Source: Candidatus Segatella albertsiae
GTDB lineage: Bacteria; Bacteroidota; Bacteroidia; Bacteroidales; Bacteroidaceae
DNA: 5,311 bases
NCBI GenBank assembly: GCA_002451555.1
Contig: DKCU01000085.1
Location: 1-5,311 of the forward strand
Direction: 5' to 3'
In this document: positions 1 through 5,311 of the stretch, piece after piece
How the letters are laid out: each line of letters starts with the position of its first letter
Position numbering within the stretch: the stretch's first letter is position 1
Program-made: the position numbers and the translations under genes
The notes under the pieces: model-generated
Told to the model about the DNA's origin: nothing
Databases searched by the model: none
Seen by the model: only the letters and a program-made list of their open reading frames with translations

Positions 1-38
1 ATATTTTACAATATTTAGAATACACTCAATTATAAGTA

Positions 39-227
39 GTGTTTTTTAGTATGCATATTATATGTCTATTTGTAGCATCAATTAAAGATGCAGGCAAGAA
101 GTTCCAACTCGCCAATGTGAAGGATGTGAACTACCGCATAGAGGAGACGCCTTCGGAGAGCAAGAATGTGAGCAACAATCATGCCTATGAGTATGATGCC
201 AATGGTAATCTTGTTCATGGCTACTAA
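39..227 (+). pseudogene. RHS/YD-repeat protein remnant
   Basis: The open frame begins at a GTG (39) or ATG (51), just after an in-frame stop at 33-35, and ends at 227. Its second half reads NNHAYEYDANGNLV, a typical YD-repeat of RHS-family proteins, which are large secreted or surface proteins that often carry toxic tips. A full RHS protein is many hundreds of residues long, so this 62-residue piece cannot be functional as one. After NGNLV the frame gives HGY and stops, but the +1 frame from 214 continues as FMATKQDLATGERTK and stops at 259-261. That segment resembles the stretch that normally follows a YD repeat in Bacteroidales RHS proteins, so a one-base frameshift near 213-216 is likely. 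The first 20 or so residues look unrelated to RHS and may be random AT-rich sequence. RHS origin is fairly secure; the frameshift is inference. Confidence 0.6.
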
Positions 228-269
228 ACAAGATCTTGCGACAGGAGAAAGAACAAAATAACCAATAGC

Positions 270-307
270 AGAAAGAGTCCATTCATCACGAACGGACTCT
301 TTCTTTT
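270..307 (+). terminator. Rho-independent terminator after the RHS remnant
   Basis: A perfect 11-bp stem is formed by AGAAAGAGTCC (270-280) and GGACTCTTTCT (294-304). Inside the 13-base loop, TTC (282-284) can pair with GAA (290-292) after one A-C mismatch, which leaves a tight ATCAC loop. The stem is followed by a T-run (304-307), so it best serves plus-strand transcripts, that is the decayed RHS gene. It also lies about 60 bp beyond the stop of the minus-strand ompA-like gene. On that strand the T-tract is interrupted, so a role as a bidirectional terminator is possible but weaker. Confidence 0.75.
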
Positions 308-362
308 GATAATCATTGTTTTGCAGATTACCGCTTATCGTATGAATGATAGTAAAACACAT

Positions 363-1766
363 TTACTGTGCAAATAGTCTGACAGCCGTATGACGGTTGA
401 CTGCAATTGGTGAATACTTATCAATACCGCCCTTACTTTTTGATATTATCATGGACTTGTCAATGCCTCTTGCCACAAGCTGTTGCGTGATATAATCCGC
501 TCTTGACTTGCTGAGAGAATTGTTGATGCCATCGTTTCCTGTGGCACTGTCGGCAGCACCAACAACGGAAATTTTGAGATGATAAACCTTTGCTACACGA
601 GCAAGCTCATCCAAGTTTGCCATCTGTGAAACGTCAACCAACTGTGTGGTTCCAATATTAAAAAAGAAGAAAACTGGCGAACCGATGCACTTGGTTCCAC
701 CTGTCATTTCTGCAACGTATTTGTTCCAAGAAACAGAATCGGAAACAGAGAAACTATACTCCAGAGAGCGGCTTGTTTTTGGTTTTCCCATGCCATTCCA
801 ATCCTTGTGAGCCAATCTTGCACGGAGCGAGTTCAAACCGCTGTAGTCATTTTTCGGGTATATGCGATACTCCGTACTATCCGCATAATATGTCAGGCGA
901 TCGGCATAGGCTTTCAGCAATCCTTCAATCTCCAAGATCTTTCTCGTTTCAGCGATGGCATTGGCATCCTCCGCATGAGCTTTGCTTAACTTTTGGTTGC
1001 GAGCCAACAATTCATTGGTGTAATCTGCCAGCCATTTGTTCTGGTTGATATAAGGAGCGGCATCTACAACCTTCTTCCAACCGACCTTCCCGATATTGAA
1101 AGTCAGTCCGGCAGACAAGGTGAACAAATTGTCACCAAACTTATTGGATGCGCCAACACCATCAAAGTCACGGAATGTGGTTGCGCCACCCAATTCCATG
1201 TTGACAGCCAAACGCTTTGTTAAACGACATTGTCCAATCACACCATAGTTGATGACAAACGGACTCTTGCCGTTATCCTCGTTATGGATAATACCGCAAC
1301 CGGCATACGGAATGAATCCCCATCTTTGTTTGGTGGCATGACCTTTGGCAAAACTGCTGGTCATATTCCAAAGAAAATCAGCATGAACCATCTTGTAATC
1401 ACGGACATTCTTGCTGGCATCCTTGAACTGAAAACCTTGAAAACTAAACCGACCACCAATCTCTGGCGTGAACCATTTTCCTGCCTCTATTGCCAGGGAA
1501 GGTTTCATCCTGTCGAACAAGTTCCCTTTACCATGCGGTTTTCCTACAAAAGCAGAAGTGCCACCCGATACACCAACGAACCAGTTGGAAGACCATGCAG
1601 AAGGAACTGCTACTTCTTTGAGGTATGTAGGCTCAATTTGTCGAAGCATATCCTCGTTTATGCCAGATGACACCATTTCAATCGTGCCATCATCCGTTGT
1701 TGCTGCATTGACCTGCATTTGTCCGCATAGGCACAATGCCATCATAAATATTGCTTTTCTAATCAT
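363..1766 (-). CDS. OmpA-family outer-membrane beta-barrel protein
   Basis: This 467-residue protein is predicted to sit in the outer membrane and bind peptidoglycan. Residues 1-21 form a signal peptide (MIRKAIF, hydrophobic core, then VNA before the cut). Residues about 58-226 contain alternating, aromatic-rich strands (NWFVGVSGG, GKWFTPEIGGRFSF, LFTLSAGLTFNIG) typical of a small beta-barrel. A helical linker follows at about 235-290. The C-terminal OmpA-like domain spans about 363-467, with VFFFFNIGTTQL, then GAADSATG (Asp406) and SLSKSRADYI (Arg422). This Asp and Arg correspond to the pair that contacts diaminopimelate in characterised OmpA domains, so binding is probably intact. The frame can start at TTG (1775), but the ATG at 1766 gives a normal signal peptide and is preferred. 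The gene starts 29 bp after the relaxase stop on the same strand, suggesting one transcript. The family call is firm; any role in DNA transfer is speculation. Confidence 0.9.
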   Translation of the reverse strand: MIRKAIFMMALCLCGQMQVNAATTDDGTIEMVSSGINEDMLRQIEPTYLKEVAVPSAWSSNWFVGVSGGTSAFVGKPHGKGNLFDRMKPSLAIEAGKWFTPEIGGRFSFQGFQFKDASKNVRDYKMVHADFLWNMTSSFAKGHATKQRWGFIPYAGCGIIHNEDNGKSPFVINYGVIGQCRLTKRLAVNMELGGATTFRDFDGVGASNKFGDNLFTLSAGLTFNIGKVGWKKVVDAAPYINQNKWLADYTNELLARNQKLSKAHAEDANAIAETRKILEIEGLLKAYADRLTYYADSTEYRIYPKNDYSGLNSLRARLAHKDWNGMGKPKTSRSLEYSFSVSDSVSWNKYVAEMTGGTKCIGSPVFFFFNIGTTQLVDVSQMANLDELARVAKVYHLKISVVGAADSATGNDGINNSLSKSRADYITQQLVARGIDKSMIISKSKGGIDKYSPIAVNRHTAVRLFAQ

Positions 1767-1795
1767 AAACTTCAATTTGTCGATTATTCTTTCTA

Positions 1796-3262
1796 TTAAC
1801 GCTTTCTACTCTTGCCGCCTTTCGGTCGCATCATCCTGTTTGCCATCGCAAGGCAACGGTGCGCCCAATGCCTGTCATCCTCGTCATCGTTGCGTCCCCA
1901 TTTCATATCGTTGCTTCCACTGCCTCCGCCACCTTGCCCTTCGGCAAATGTCGTAGCTTGGTCGATGTAGCCAAGATACAACAATGTGGCACAATGCAGA
2001 ACTTCGGCAGTGTGCTCGGCTATGGTTTCCAATGGCGAGCCGTCAAATGCGACTTTGATTTCAGGTGGCAACGATGCCATCTTGGAACGGTAGTCAGTGA
2101 CCATGCTTTCCAACATAGCAGTCTTGATAAGTGCGCCAGCACCAGTCTGAGCCTCACGAGAGAACTGCATGGCATTCTGTCGAAGCGTCTCTGTCCGCTC
2201 CTTGACAAACTCCATGTCCTTGTTCAACTCATCCAACTGCTGGTCAGCTACAGCGAGCTTGTCTTTCTTGTCAGCCAGTTTCTCATCAACGGAATCCAAC
2301 TCATTTTGCAATTTTTCCAACTTCTGCGACAAGATGGAACTATCTCCTTCCTTGTTGGCAATCTGCATCTTCAACTTGTCAATCTCCAACATCTTCTGAT
2401 GTTTCTCTTCTTCCAGATGTTCCACCATAGAAGAGAGACCTTTCACACGCCGTTCTGCCAGTGCTATTTCCACCCGAAGGTCGCTTACTGCTTTGTTAAG
2501 GTTGTCCAGCTCCTCTTCCTTTGAAGAACATTCCTCGGACAGGTGTTTACGGTATTCCTCCGTAGGTCTGTGTCGTTGCCGAGTCTCCGTTTGGCTCGTT
2601 CCACGCACCAGTCCCCAAGGCTCATTGACCATCGCCAACTCGTCATGAAGTTTCGATGTACGTTGACTATATTCCCGATTGTTGGCACCTGCGAAGATTT
2701 CTTTGAAGGCAAACTTGCCGTCCTTGATTGGCAGAAGAACGCAATGGATGTGTGGTGAAGTCTCGTCCAAGTGTACATAGAAGGCAACGATATTCTCTTC
2801 ACCATACTTTCCTGCGACAAAATTATAAATGTCCGTCGCCCATTGCTCAATCTCTGGCATAAGCTTGACTGCATAATTTTCCTTGTTGTCACCAGGCTTA
2901 AATACAACCTTTTGTTCACCGAAGGCAAGTTCTCGCATCTTCCACTGTGAACCGCTAAAAATGAAATCCGCTACAGTTCTGAAGCGTGGCTCTGCCAACC
3001 CCTCATTCTTGTCTTTGATGCCACGAGCTGCCAAGTTCTCAGCCATCAAATGTGGAATAGACTTACTCTTGTCGATAGGTGCTATCTTTCCTCCCTTGGA
3101 AATCTGGAAGTTCAGATGCTGTCTGCCGAGGTCATAGTTGCCCTTGGCAATAGCTACCTGCCAAGCCCGGTCGCTCCAGTTGCGTTGGTATTCACGGCTG
3201 AGAGCGGCGGCGCATCCCTTACGTCCCCTGACGTTCAAAACCTGCTTTGCTATTCTTTCCAT
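1796..3262 (-). CDS. MobV/Pre-type relaxase (plasmid recombination/mobilization protein)
   Basis: This 488-residue protein should nick one strand at the origin of transfer and lead it into a recipient through a secretion system encoded elsewhere. The relaxase domain occupies about residues 1-240. It contains RQHLNFQI (46-53), matching the HLNY/HLNF block of MobV proteins, and HLDETSPHIH (164-173), the HxDExxPHxH metal-binding motif. The usual MobV motif I (HNxR, with the catalytic His in pMV158 MobM) is not found; the region expected to align reads SREYQRNW (22-29), where Tyr25 is a possible substitute nucleophile. Residues about 240-370 form a long charged coiled coil, followed by a helical region, a GGGGSGS linker (444-450) and a basic tail ending SRKR. 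The frame stays open to 3418, but the ATG at 3262 is chosen because the added 52 residues come from the oriT-like region. The gene heads a likely two-gene operon with the OmpA gene. Family call strong; start moderately sure. Confidence 0.9.
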   Translation of the reverse strand: MERIAKQVLNVRGRKGCAAALSREYQRNWSDRAWQVAIAKGNYDLGRQHLNFQISKGGKIAPIDKSKSIPHLMAENLAARGIKDKNEGLAEPRFRTVADFIFSGSQWKMRELAFGEQKVVFKPGDNKENYAVKLMPEIEQWATDIYNFVAGKYGEENIVAFYVHLDETSPHIHCVLLPIKDGKFAFKEIFAGANNREYSQRTSKLHDELAMVNEPWGLVRGTSQTETRQRHRPTEEYRKHLSEECSSKEEELDNLNKAVSDLRVEIALAERRVKGLSSMVEHLEEEKHQKMLEIDKLKMQIANKEGDSSILSQKLEKLQNELDSVDEKLADKKDKLAVADQQLDELNKDMEFVKERTETLRQNAMQFSREAQTGAGALIKTAMLESMVTDYRSKMASLPPEIKVAFDGSPLETIAEHTAEVLHCATLLYLGYIDQATTFAEGQGGGGSGSNDMKWGRNDDEDDRHWAHRCLAMANRMMRPKGGKSRKR

Positions 3263-3507
3263 ATCTCTGATATGCTTATATGTGTCAGTAAAAACAGTGT
3301 CCCAGCTTGCTGCCTTGGCGGACACTCTCCCGAAGACTTTTAGGTCGTAGGGGTAATGAGTTACCACACTCCCTAAATTCGTGAACAGCGGGCAAGCCCG
3401 ATGCGCTAAAAAAGGCAAGCCACGACGAGTGCGATATGCCAGTACCGAACCGTGAGGTCTTAAAAGGAGAATGTCCGTAAGGCAGCTATAATGGAACAGA
3501 ATGAACT
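3263..3507 (-). other. Candidate origin of transfer (oriT) region upstream of the relaxase
   Basis: This 245-bp stretch between the winged-helix gene and the relaxase holds no convincing gene but has dense symmetry. On the minus strand, a CGGGC-TT-GCCCG hairpin (3400-3389) lies about 18 bases before GGGAGTGTGGTAA. AGTGTG (3370-3365) followed by GTAA resembles the MobV nick site of plasmid pMV158, remembered as TAGTGTG/TTA, with the cut after the last G, here between 3365 and 3364. GGTAA-CTCA-TTACC (3365-3352) is a second perfect inverted repeat just at that point. A hairpin 5' of the nick and position directly upstream of the relaxase gene fit a MobV oriT. The relaxase promoter probably also lies here, but no clear Bacteroidales -33/-7 pair was found. 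The nick assignment is inference from motif similarity. Confidence 0.55.
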
Positions 3508-3533
3508 CTACTTATGGTTGTCCGCCTTGGCGG
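3312..3533. repeat. 10-bp direct repeats GCCTTGGCGG flanking the oriT-like region
   Basis: GCCTTGGCGG is found at 3312-3321, about 50 bp upstream of the relaxase start, and at 3524-3533, inside the last codons of the winged-helix gene. The copies are 212 bp apart and bracket the intergenic region. The right copy is extended to a dyad, CCGCC-TT-GGCGG (3522-3533). The entry spans both copies, not a continuous repeat. They could be binding sites for one protein, for example the neighbouring winged-helix protein; this is inference. Confidence 0.35.
3391..3421. repeat. Pair of GGCAAGCC repeats in the oriT-like region
   Basis: GGCAAGCC occurs at 3391-3398 and again at 3414-3421, 23 bp from start to start. 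Each copy is itself a small dyad (GGC-AA-GCC). The first is embedded in the longer CGGGCAAGCCCG hairpin. Two spaced copies, about two helical turns apart, would suit binding of a relaxase or accessory protein, but chance cannot be excluded for an 8-bp unit. Confidence 0.4.
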
Positions 3534-4368
3534 TTACAACTGGCTTAACTGCTGTTTCAACTGTTGAGGTTGGACAGCAAGCCTTATAAGCGGAACACAG
3601 GGATTGGAATAGGCTCATGTCTTCAGCTGTGTTCAATTTGACGGAAGCAGCCTTTCCATGACTGGTAATGTCGGGCAGTCCCTTTATCAGAAGAAGTAGC
3701 TGGAGCCAGTCTCGATTGAGAACACGAGTGAAGAACTTGAAGATTGCGTTACGCAACAGGTGTTTGTTATGTTCTTCCTCATCTACAAGAGGCATGCAAT
3801 CCACAAGTCTGCCAATCATGCAAGTGGCAATATCATCAGATGAAAGTTGGTCATCTGACAATGTAGTCGTAGATTTACTATCTGATGACAACGCTACTGC
3901 ACCCTTTACAATCTGACCACAGACAACGGCAGTCTCTTCTATGGTGGAAGTGCCATTGAACCAACTGTCCATTGTGAAACGGATGATTGGCTCCAAGATA
4001 CTATTTCGCATTGTCGGAACGTTACCATCCTTCATTCCAATCATCGTGATGATGGTGTATTTCGTTTCAAACTCCTTGCAGTGTATCAGTCCATGCTCCG
4101 TTAACTTTTCGAGGAACTGACGCACGGTGGCACGATGCCAATGCCAGTCCTCCGCAAGTTGAGTTTTGGTTGTGACAAACTGAAAATCTTTCAATTCGTC
4201 TGCCACTTCCTTGCTTACGGCTTTCGGCATGTAGTGTTCACAAGCTTTGTCCAGCAGATAGCAGAACGCTTCGTGTTTGGAATACCGCTCGTTATGTCGG
4301 TCCTGGAGAGATGCCAGGAAGCCGACAGAGAGATTTACCTTTATATTTTCCTTTGGTATATGTTTCAT
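3508..4368 (-). CDS. Winged-helix DNA-binding protein, possible replication or mobilization accessory factor
   Basis: No named family is recognised with confidence. The 286-residue protein has a clear winged-helix region in its N-terminal third: helices at about 29-46 (YSKHEAFCYLLDKACEHY), a helix-turn-helix at about 67-94 (TKTQLAEDWHWHRATVRQFLEKLTEHGLI), and a wing strand at about 102-110 (TKYTIITMI). This arrangement resembles replisome-organizer and DnaD-like proteins and some plasmid Rep proteins. The middle (about 140-185) is low-complexity, rich in Ser, Thr and Asp, and a second helical segment follows at about 198-230 (HLLRNAIFKFFTRVLNRDWLQLLLLIKGL). The tail is polar and probably disordered. 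It is cytoplasmic, with no signal or membrane segment. It lies directly upstream of the oriT-like region and relaxase on the same strand, which suits an oriT-binding accessory, a regulator of the operon, or a replication initiator. DNA binding is well supported; the specific job is not. Confidence 0.75.
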   Translation of the reverse strand: MKHIPKENIKVNLSVGFLASLQDRHNERYSKHEAFCYLLDKACEHYMPKAVSKEVADELKDFQFVTTKTQLAEDWHWHRATVRQFLEKLTEHGLIHCKEFETKYTIITMIGMKDGNVPTMRNSILEPIIRFTMDSWFNGTSTIEETAVVCGQIVKGAVALSSDSKSTTTLSDDQLSSDDIATCMIGRLVDCMPLVDEEEHNKHLLRNAIFKFFTRVLNRDWLQLLLLIKGLPDITSHGKAASVKLNTAEDMSLFQSLCSAYKACCPTSTVETAVKPVVTAKADNHK

Positions 4369-4393
4369 TGAAAATGTCTTGTTGATGTTGTGA

Positions 4394-4412
4394 AATAATG
4401 ATTCTCATTTTA
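4394..4412 (-). promoter_or_regulatory. Fur-box-like dyad upstream of the winged-helix gene
   Basis: On the minus strand the 19 bases TAAAATGAGAATCATTATT match the classical Fur consensus GATAATGATAATCATTATC at 15 of 19 positions. The core is a perfect AATGA-GAA-TCATT dyad. Its centre lies about 35 bp upstream of the winged-helix start codon, a suitable operator position. The site is AT-rich and Fur sites in Bacteroidales are less well defined, so a chance match, or an operator for another repressor such as the winged-helix protein itself, is possible. Confidence 0.3.
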
Positions 4413-4431
4413 GACTGAGTGTTGTAGAATG

Positions 4432-4450
4432 TGCCAAGTACCAAGTGGCA
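4432..4450. repeat. TGCCA/TGGCA inverted repeat containing tandem CCAAGTR units
   Basis: TGCCA (4432-4436) and TGGCA (4446-4450) form 5-bp inverted arms. The same segment holds two adjacent 7-bp units, CCAAGTA (4434-4440) and CCAAGTG (4441-4447), and a further CCAAGTG lies at 4504-4510. It sits just beyond the membrane-protein stop, in the 97-bp gap before the winged-helix gene. There is no T-run, so it is more likely a protein-binding site than a terminator. Confidence 0.35.
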
Positions 4451-4465
4451 TATTCCAAGAATGGA

Positions 4466-4960
4466 CTAAAAGTAGAAGTTTACGATGTCCTCAGGACATT
4501 GCGCCAAGTGTCTGCCACTGTCAGGACATTGTGCCTTGAAGATGACCTTTGAGGACGGATAGTAGATGGATGCCACCAAGAGCAAGCCTACCATCACCCC
4601 CAATGTGTACAAATGGGGAGTGAACATGAACACCAATGAGGCTGTAAAAGCGATGGCACATGATTTCCTGTTGTCATGCAACCTATGCAGTAGATTGTCT
4701 GCATAGGAGAACTTGAACAGTAACAATGCCAACAGTGCCATTACATGAACACCAATCTCGTTGGGCTGTACTTGATATGCCACGAAACTGAACACCAATA
4801 TTGCCATCAGCAACAGCAATGTGTACAGTTTTCGAAAATTATGCGAAAACACCATGCGGAGATAAAATCTCTGCATCATCCGATTGTTCTTCCTGTAGCA
4901 CATCGTTGATGCCAAGAGAAGAAACATAGGGAAGAAAAGAAAGATAATCTTGAATATCAT
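4466..4960 (-). CDS. Small five-helix inner-membrane protein of unknown function
   Basis: This 164-residue protein is not recognised as any named family. It is strongly hydrophobic, with probable membrane helices at about 1-21, 45-63, 68-84, 101-114 and 117-133. They are separated by basic loops, notably CYRKNNRMMQRFYLR (21-35) and HRLHDNRKS (92-100). The last 30 residues are soluble and contain a duplicated AQCP motif: AQCPDS at 143-148 and AQCPED at 153-158. The first helix has no obvious signal-peptidase site. The ATG at 4960 lies 24 bp after the preceding gene's stop, with an AT-rich stretch and no Shine-Dalgarno between them, which is normal for Bacteroidales. Same strand and tight spacing suggest co-transcription with the upstream gene. 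Compact hydrophobic proteins next to mobilization genes can act in transfer, entry exclusion or toxin-like roles, but nothing here picks one. Sustained hydrophobic pattern makes it likely a real gene. Confidence 0.65.
   Translation of the reverse strand: MIFKIIFLFFPMFLLLASTMCYRKNNRMMQRFYLRMVFSHNFRKLYTLLLLMAILVFSFVAYQVQPNEIGVHVMALLALLLFKFSYADNLLHRLHDNRKSCAIAFTASLVFMFTPHLYTLGVMVGLLLVASIYYPSSKVIFKAQCPDSGRHLAQCPEDIVNFYF
4491..4535. repeat. 15-bp direct repeats in the 3' end of the membrane-protein gene
   Basis: TCAGGACATTGYGCC occurs at 4491-4505 and 4521-4535, exactly 30 bp apart, so the reading frame is kept and the repeat encodes the two AQCP motifs. The left copy is also the right half of a perfect hairpin, ATGTCC-TCA-GGACAT (4485-4499). 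The pattern may be a recent in-frame duplication or a DNA-binding site laid over coding sequence. Confidence 0.5.
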
Positions 4961-4984
4961 AGATCAAATTGTAATGTAAAACGG

Positions 4985-5311
4985 TCAATAACCTTCGAAT
5001 AGCTCCAACTCAATAATTCCATAGGTGACTTCCATGAAAAGTCGCTCGACATCCGCCATTGTCAAAGCATTTGAAGCAAGGCGTTTCTTGAAACCAGCAT
5101 CCTTTCTCATAAGAATCTTGGCACTTCGGTCAATGTCAAGCAGAGGAATATGCCACTCTTGCCCACGGACATAATCATTGTTGGAATGACAGGCCCGAAG
5201 GGTAATACACCGACAGCAGACGGTCTGCACCATGCCATGCCGTGAAACGGCGGTGTCTTTCCAATGGAACGAACTGCCAACGTCTATCCATGTGTGGCAT
5301 TTGTGGATGAT
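4985..5311 (-). CDS. Cys/His-rich small protein, 5' end outside the window
   Basis: The frame is open from the window edge to the TGA at 4985, giving 108 visible residues. An internal ATG at 5233 would give only 82 residues, but it would split the apparent domain, so the gene is treated as 5'-partial. The visible N-terminal part reads IIHKCHTWIDVGSSFHWKD, and then TVCCRCITLRACH. The Cys/His positions (Cys5, Cys32, Cys33, Cys35, Cys41, His42 of the visible part) and the CHxW start resemble small zinc-ribbon folds. The C-terminal half is helical and acidic at the end (TMADVERLFMEVTYGIIELELFEGY). No family is recognised. It is the first visible gene of the leftward series, followed by the membrane protein after 24 bp. 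Zinc binding is inferred from cysteine spacing only, and the CxxC pairs are not fully canonical. Confidence 0.6.
   Translation of the reverse strand: MIHKCHTWIDVGSSFHWKDTAVSRHGMVQTVCCRCITLRACHSNNDYVRGQEWHIPLLDIDRSAKILMRKDAGFKKRLASNALTMADVERLFMEVTYGIIELELFEGY

Noticed and set aside
1230..1670. Plus-strand 146-codon open frame opposite the OmpA gene
   Set aside because: It is fully antisense to a well-supported gene, has no recognisable domain and unusual composition, and is best explained as a shadow frame.
1764..1775. TTG start three codons upstream for the OmpA protein
   Set aside because: The ATG at 1766 gives a standard signal peptide (MIRK plus a hydrophobic core), and no strong ribosome binding site favours the TTG.
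1859..2524. Plus-strand 221-codon open frame opposite the relaxase
   Set aside because: Its Leu/Phe-rich sequence is the expected mirror of the Lys/Glu-rich coiled coil on the other strand; there is no family match or plausible start signal.
3263..3418. In-frame 52-residue N-terminal extension of the relaxase to an ATG at 3418
   Set aside because: It covers the hairpin and nick-like sequences of the oriT region, its residues do not look like a relaxase N-terminus, and the ATG at 3262 places the HLNF and HxDExxPHxH motifs at usual distances from the start.
4432..4450. Hairpin as a terminator for the membrane-protein gene
   Set aside because: The stem is only 5 bp with a 9-base loop and no T-run follows on the minus strand.
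5178..5303. Overlapping minus-strand frame of about 40 codons beginning MPHMDRRW
   Set aside because: It is short, has no recognisable motif, and overlaps the longer frame that runs through the window edge to 4985 and carries the cysteine pattern.
1..5311. CRISPR array, tRNA, rRNA, insertion sequence ends or an integrase gene
   Set aside because: No regularly spaced repeats, RNA-gene signatures, transposase or integrase motifs, or terminal inverted repeats were seen on either strand.

Overview
The window looks like part of a mobilizable genetic element in a gut or oral Bacteroidales bacterium, most likely Prevotella/Segatella. This rests on overall protein style: a Prevotella-type OmpA protein, a Bacteroidales-type MobV-like relaxase, weak or absent Shine-Dalgarno sequences, and a GC content that appears to be in the mid-40s by eye. 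No species marker is present, so the assignment is an inference.

Layout. Positions 1-362 hold an AT-rich left end, a short plus-strand remnant of an RHS/YD-repeat protein, and a strong plus-strand hairpin terminator (270-307). Everything to the right is coded on the minus strand and reads from right to left. In order of transcription these are: a 5'-truncated gene for a small Cys/His-rich protein (4985-5311, running off the window); a five-helix membrane protein (4466-4960); a winged-helix DNA-binding protein (3508-4368); a 245-bp non-coding region with inverted and direct repeats and a MobV-type nick-site look-alike, read here as the origin of transfer; a MobV/Pre-type relaxase with a long coiled-coil tail (1796-3262); and an exported OmpA-family outer-membrane protein (363-1766) that starts 29 bp after the relaxase stop.

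How the parts may fit together. The relaxase and the repeats upstream of it form a plausible mobilization module: the winged-helix protein could bind DNA next to the origin as an accessory, regulator or replication protein. The tight relaxase-OmpA arrangement suggests co-transcription and raises the question of whether an outer-membrane protein is cargo or part of transfer. No type IV secretion gene, integrase or transposase is visible, so the element would need transfer machinery from elsewhere and its boundaries are not shown. The RHS remnant at the left suggests chromosomal sequence beyond the element, but no att site or target duplication can be identified.

The most notable points are a relaxase that keeps the metal-binding HxDExxPHxH motif but lacks the usual N-terminal catalytic histidine, the candidate oriT, and the OmpA gene in the mobilization operon.
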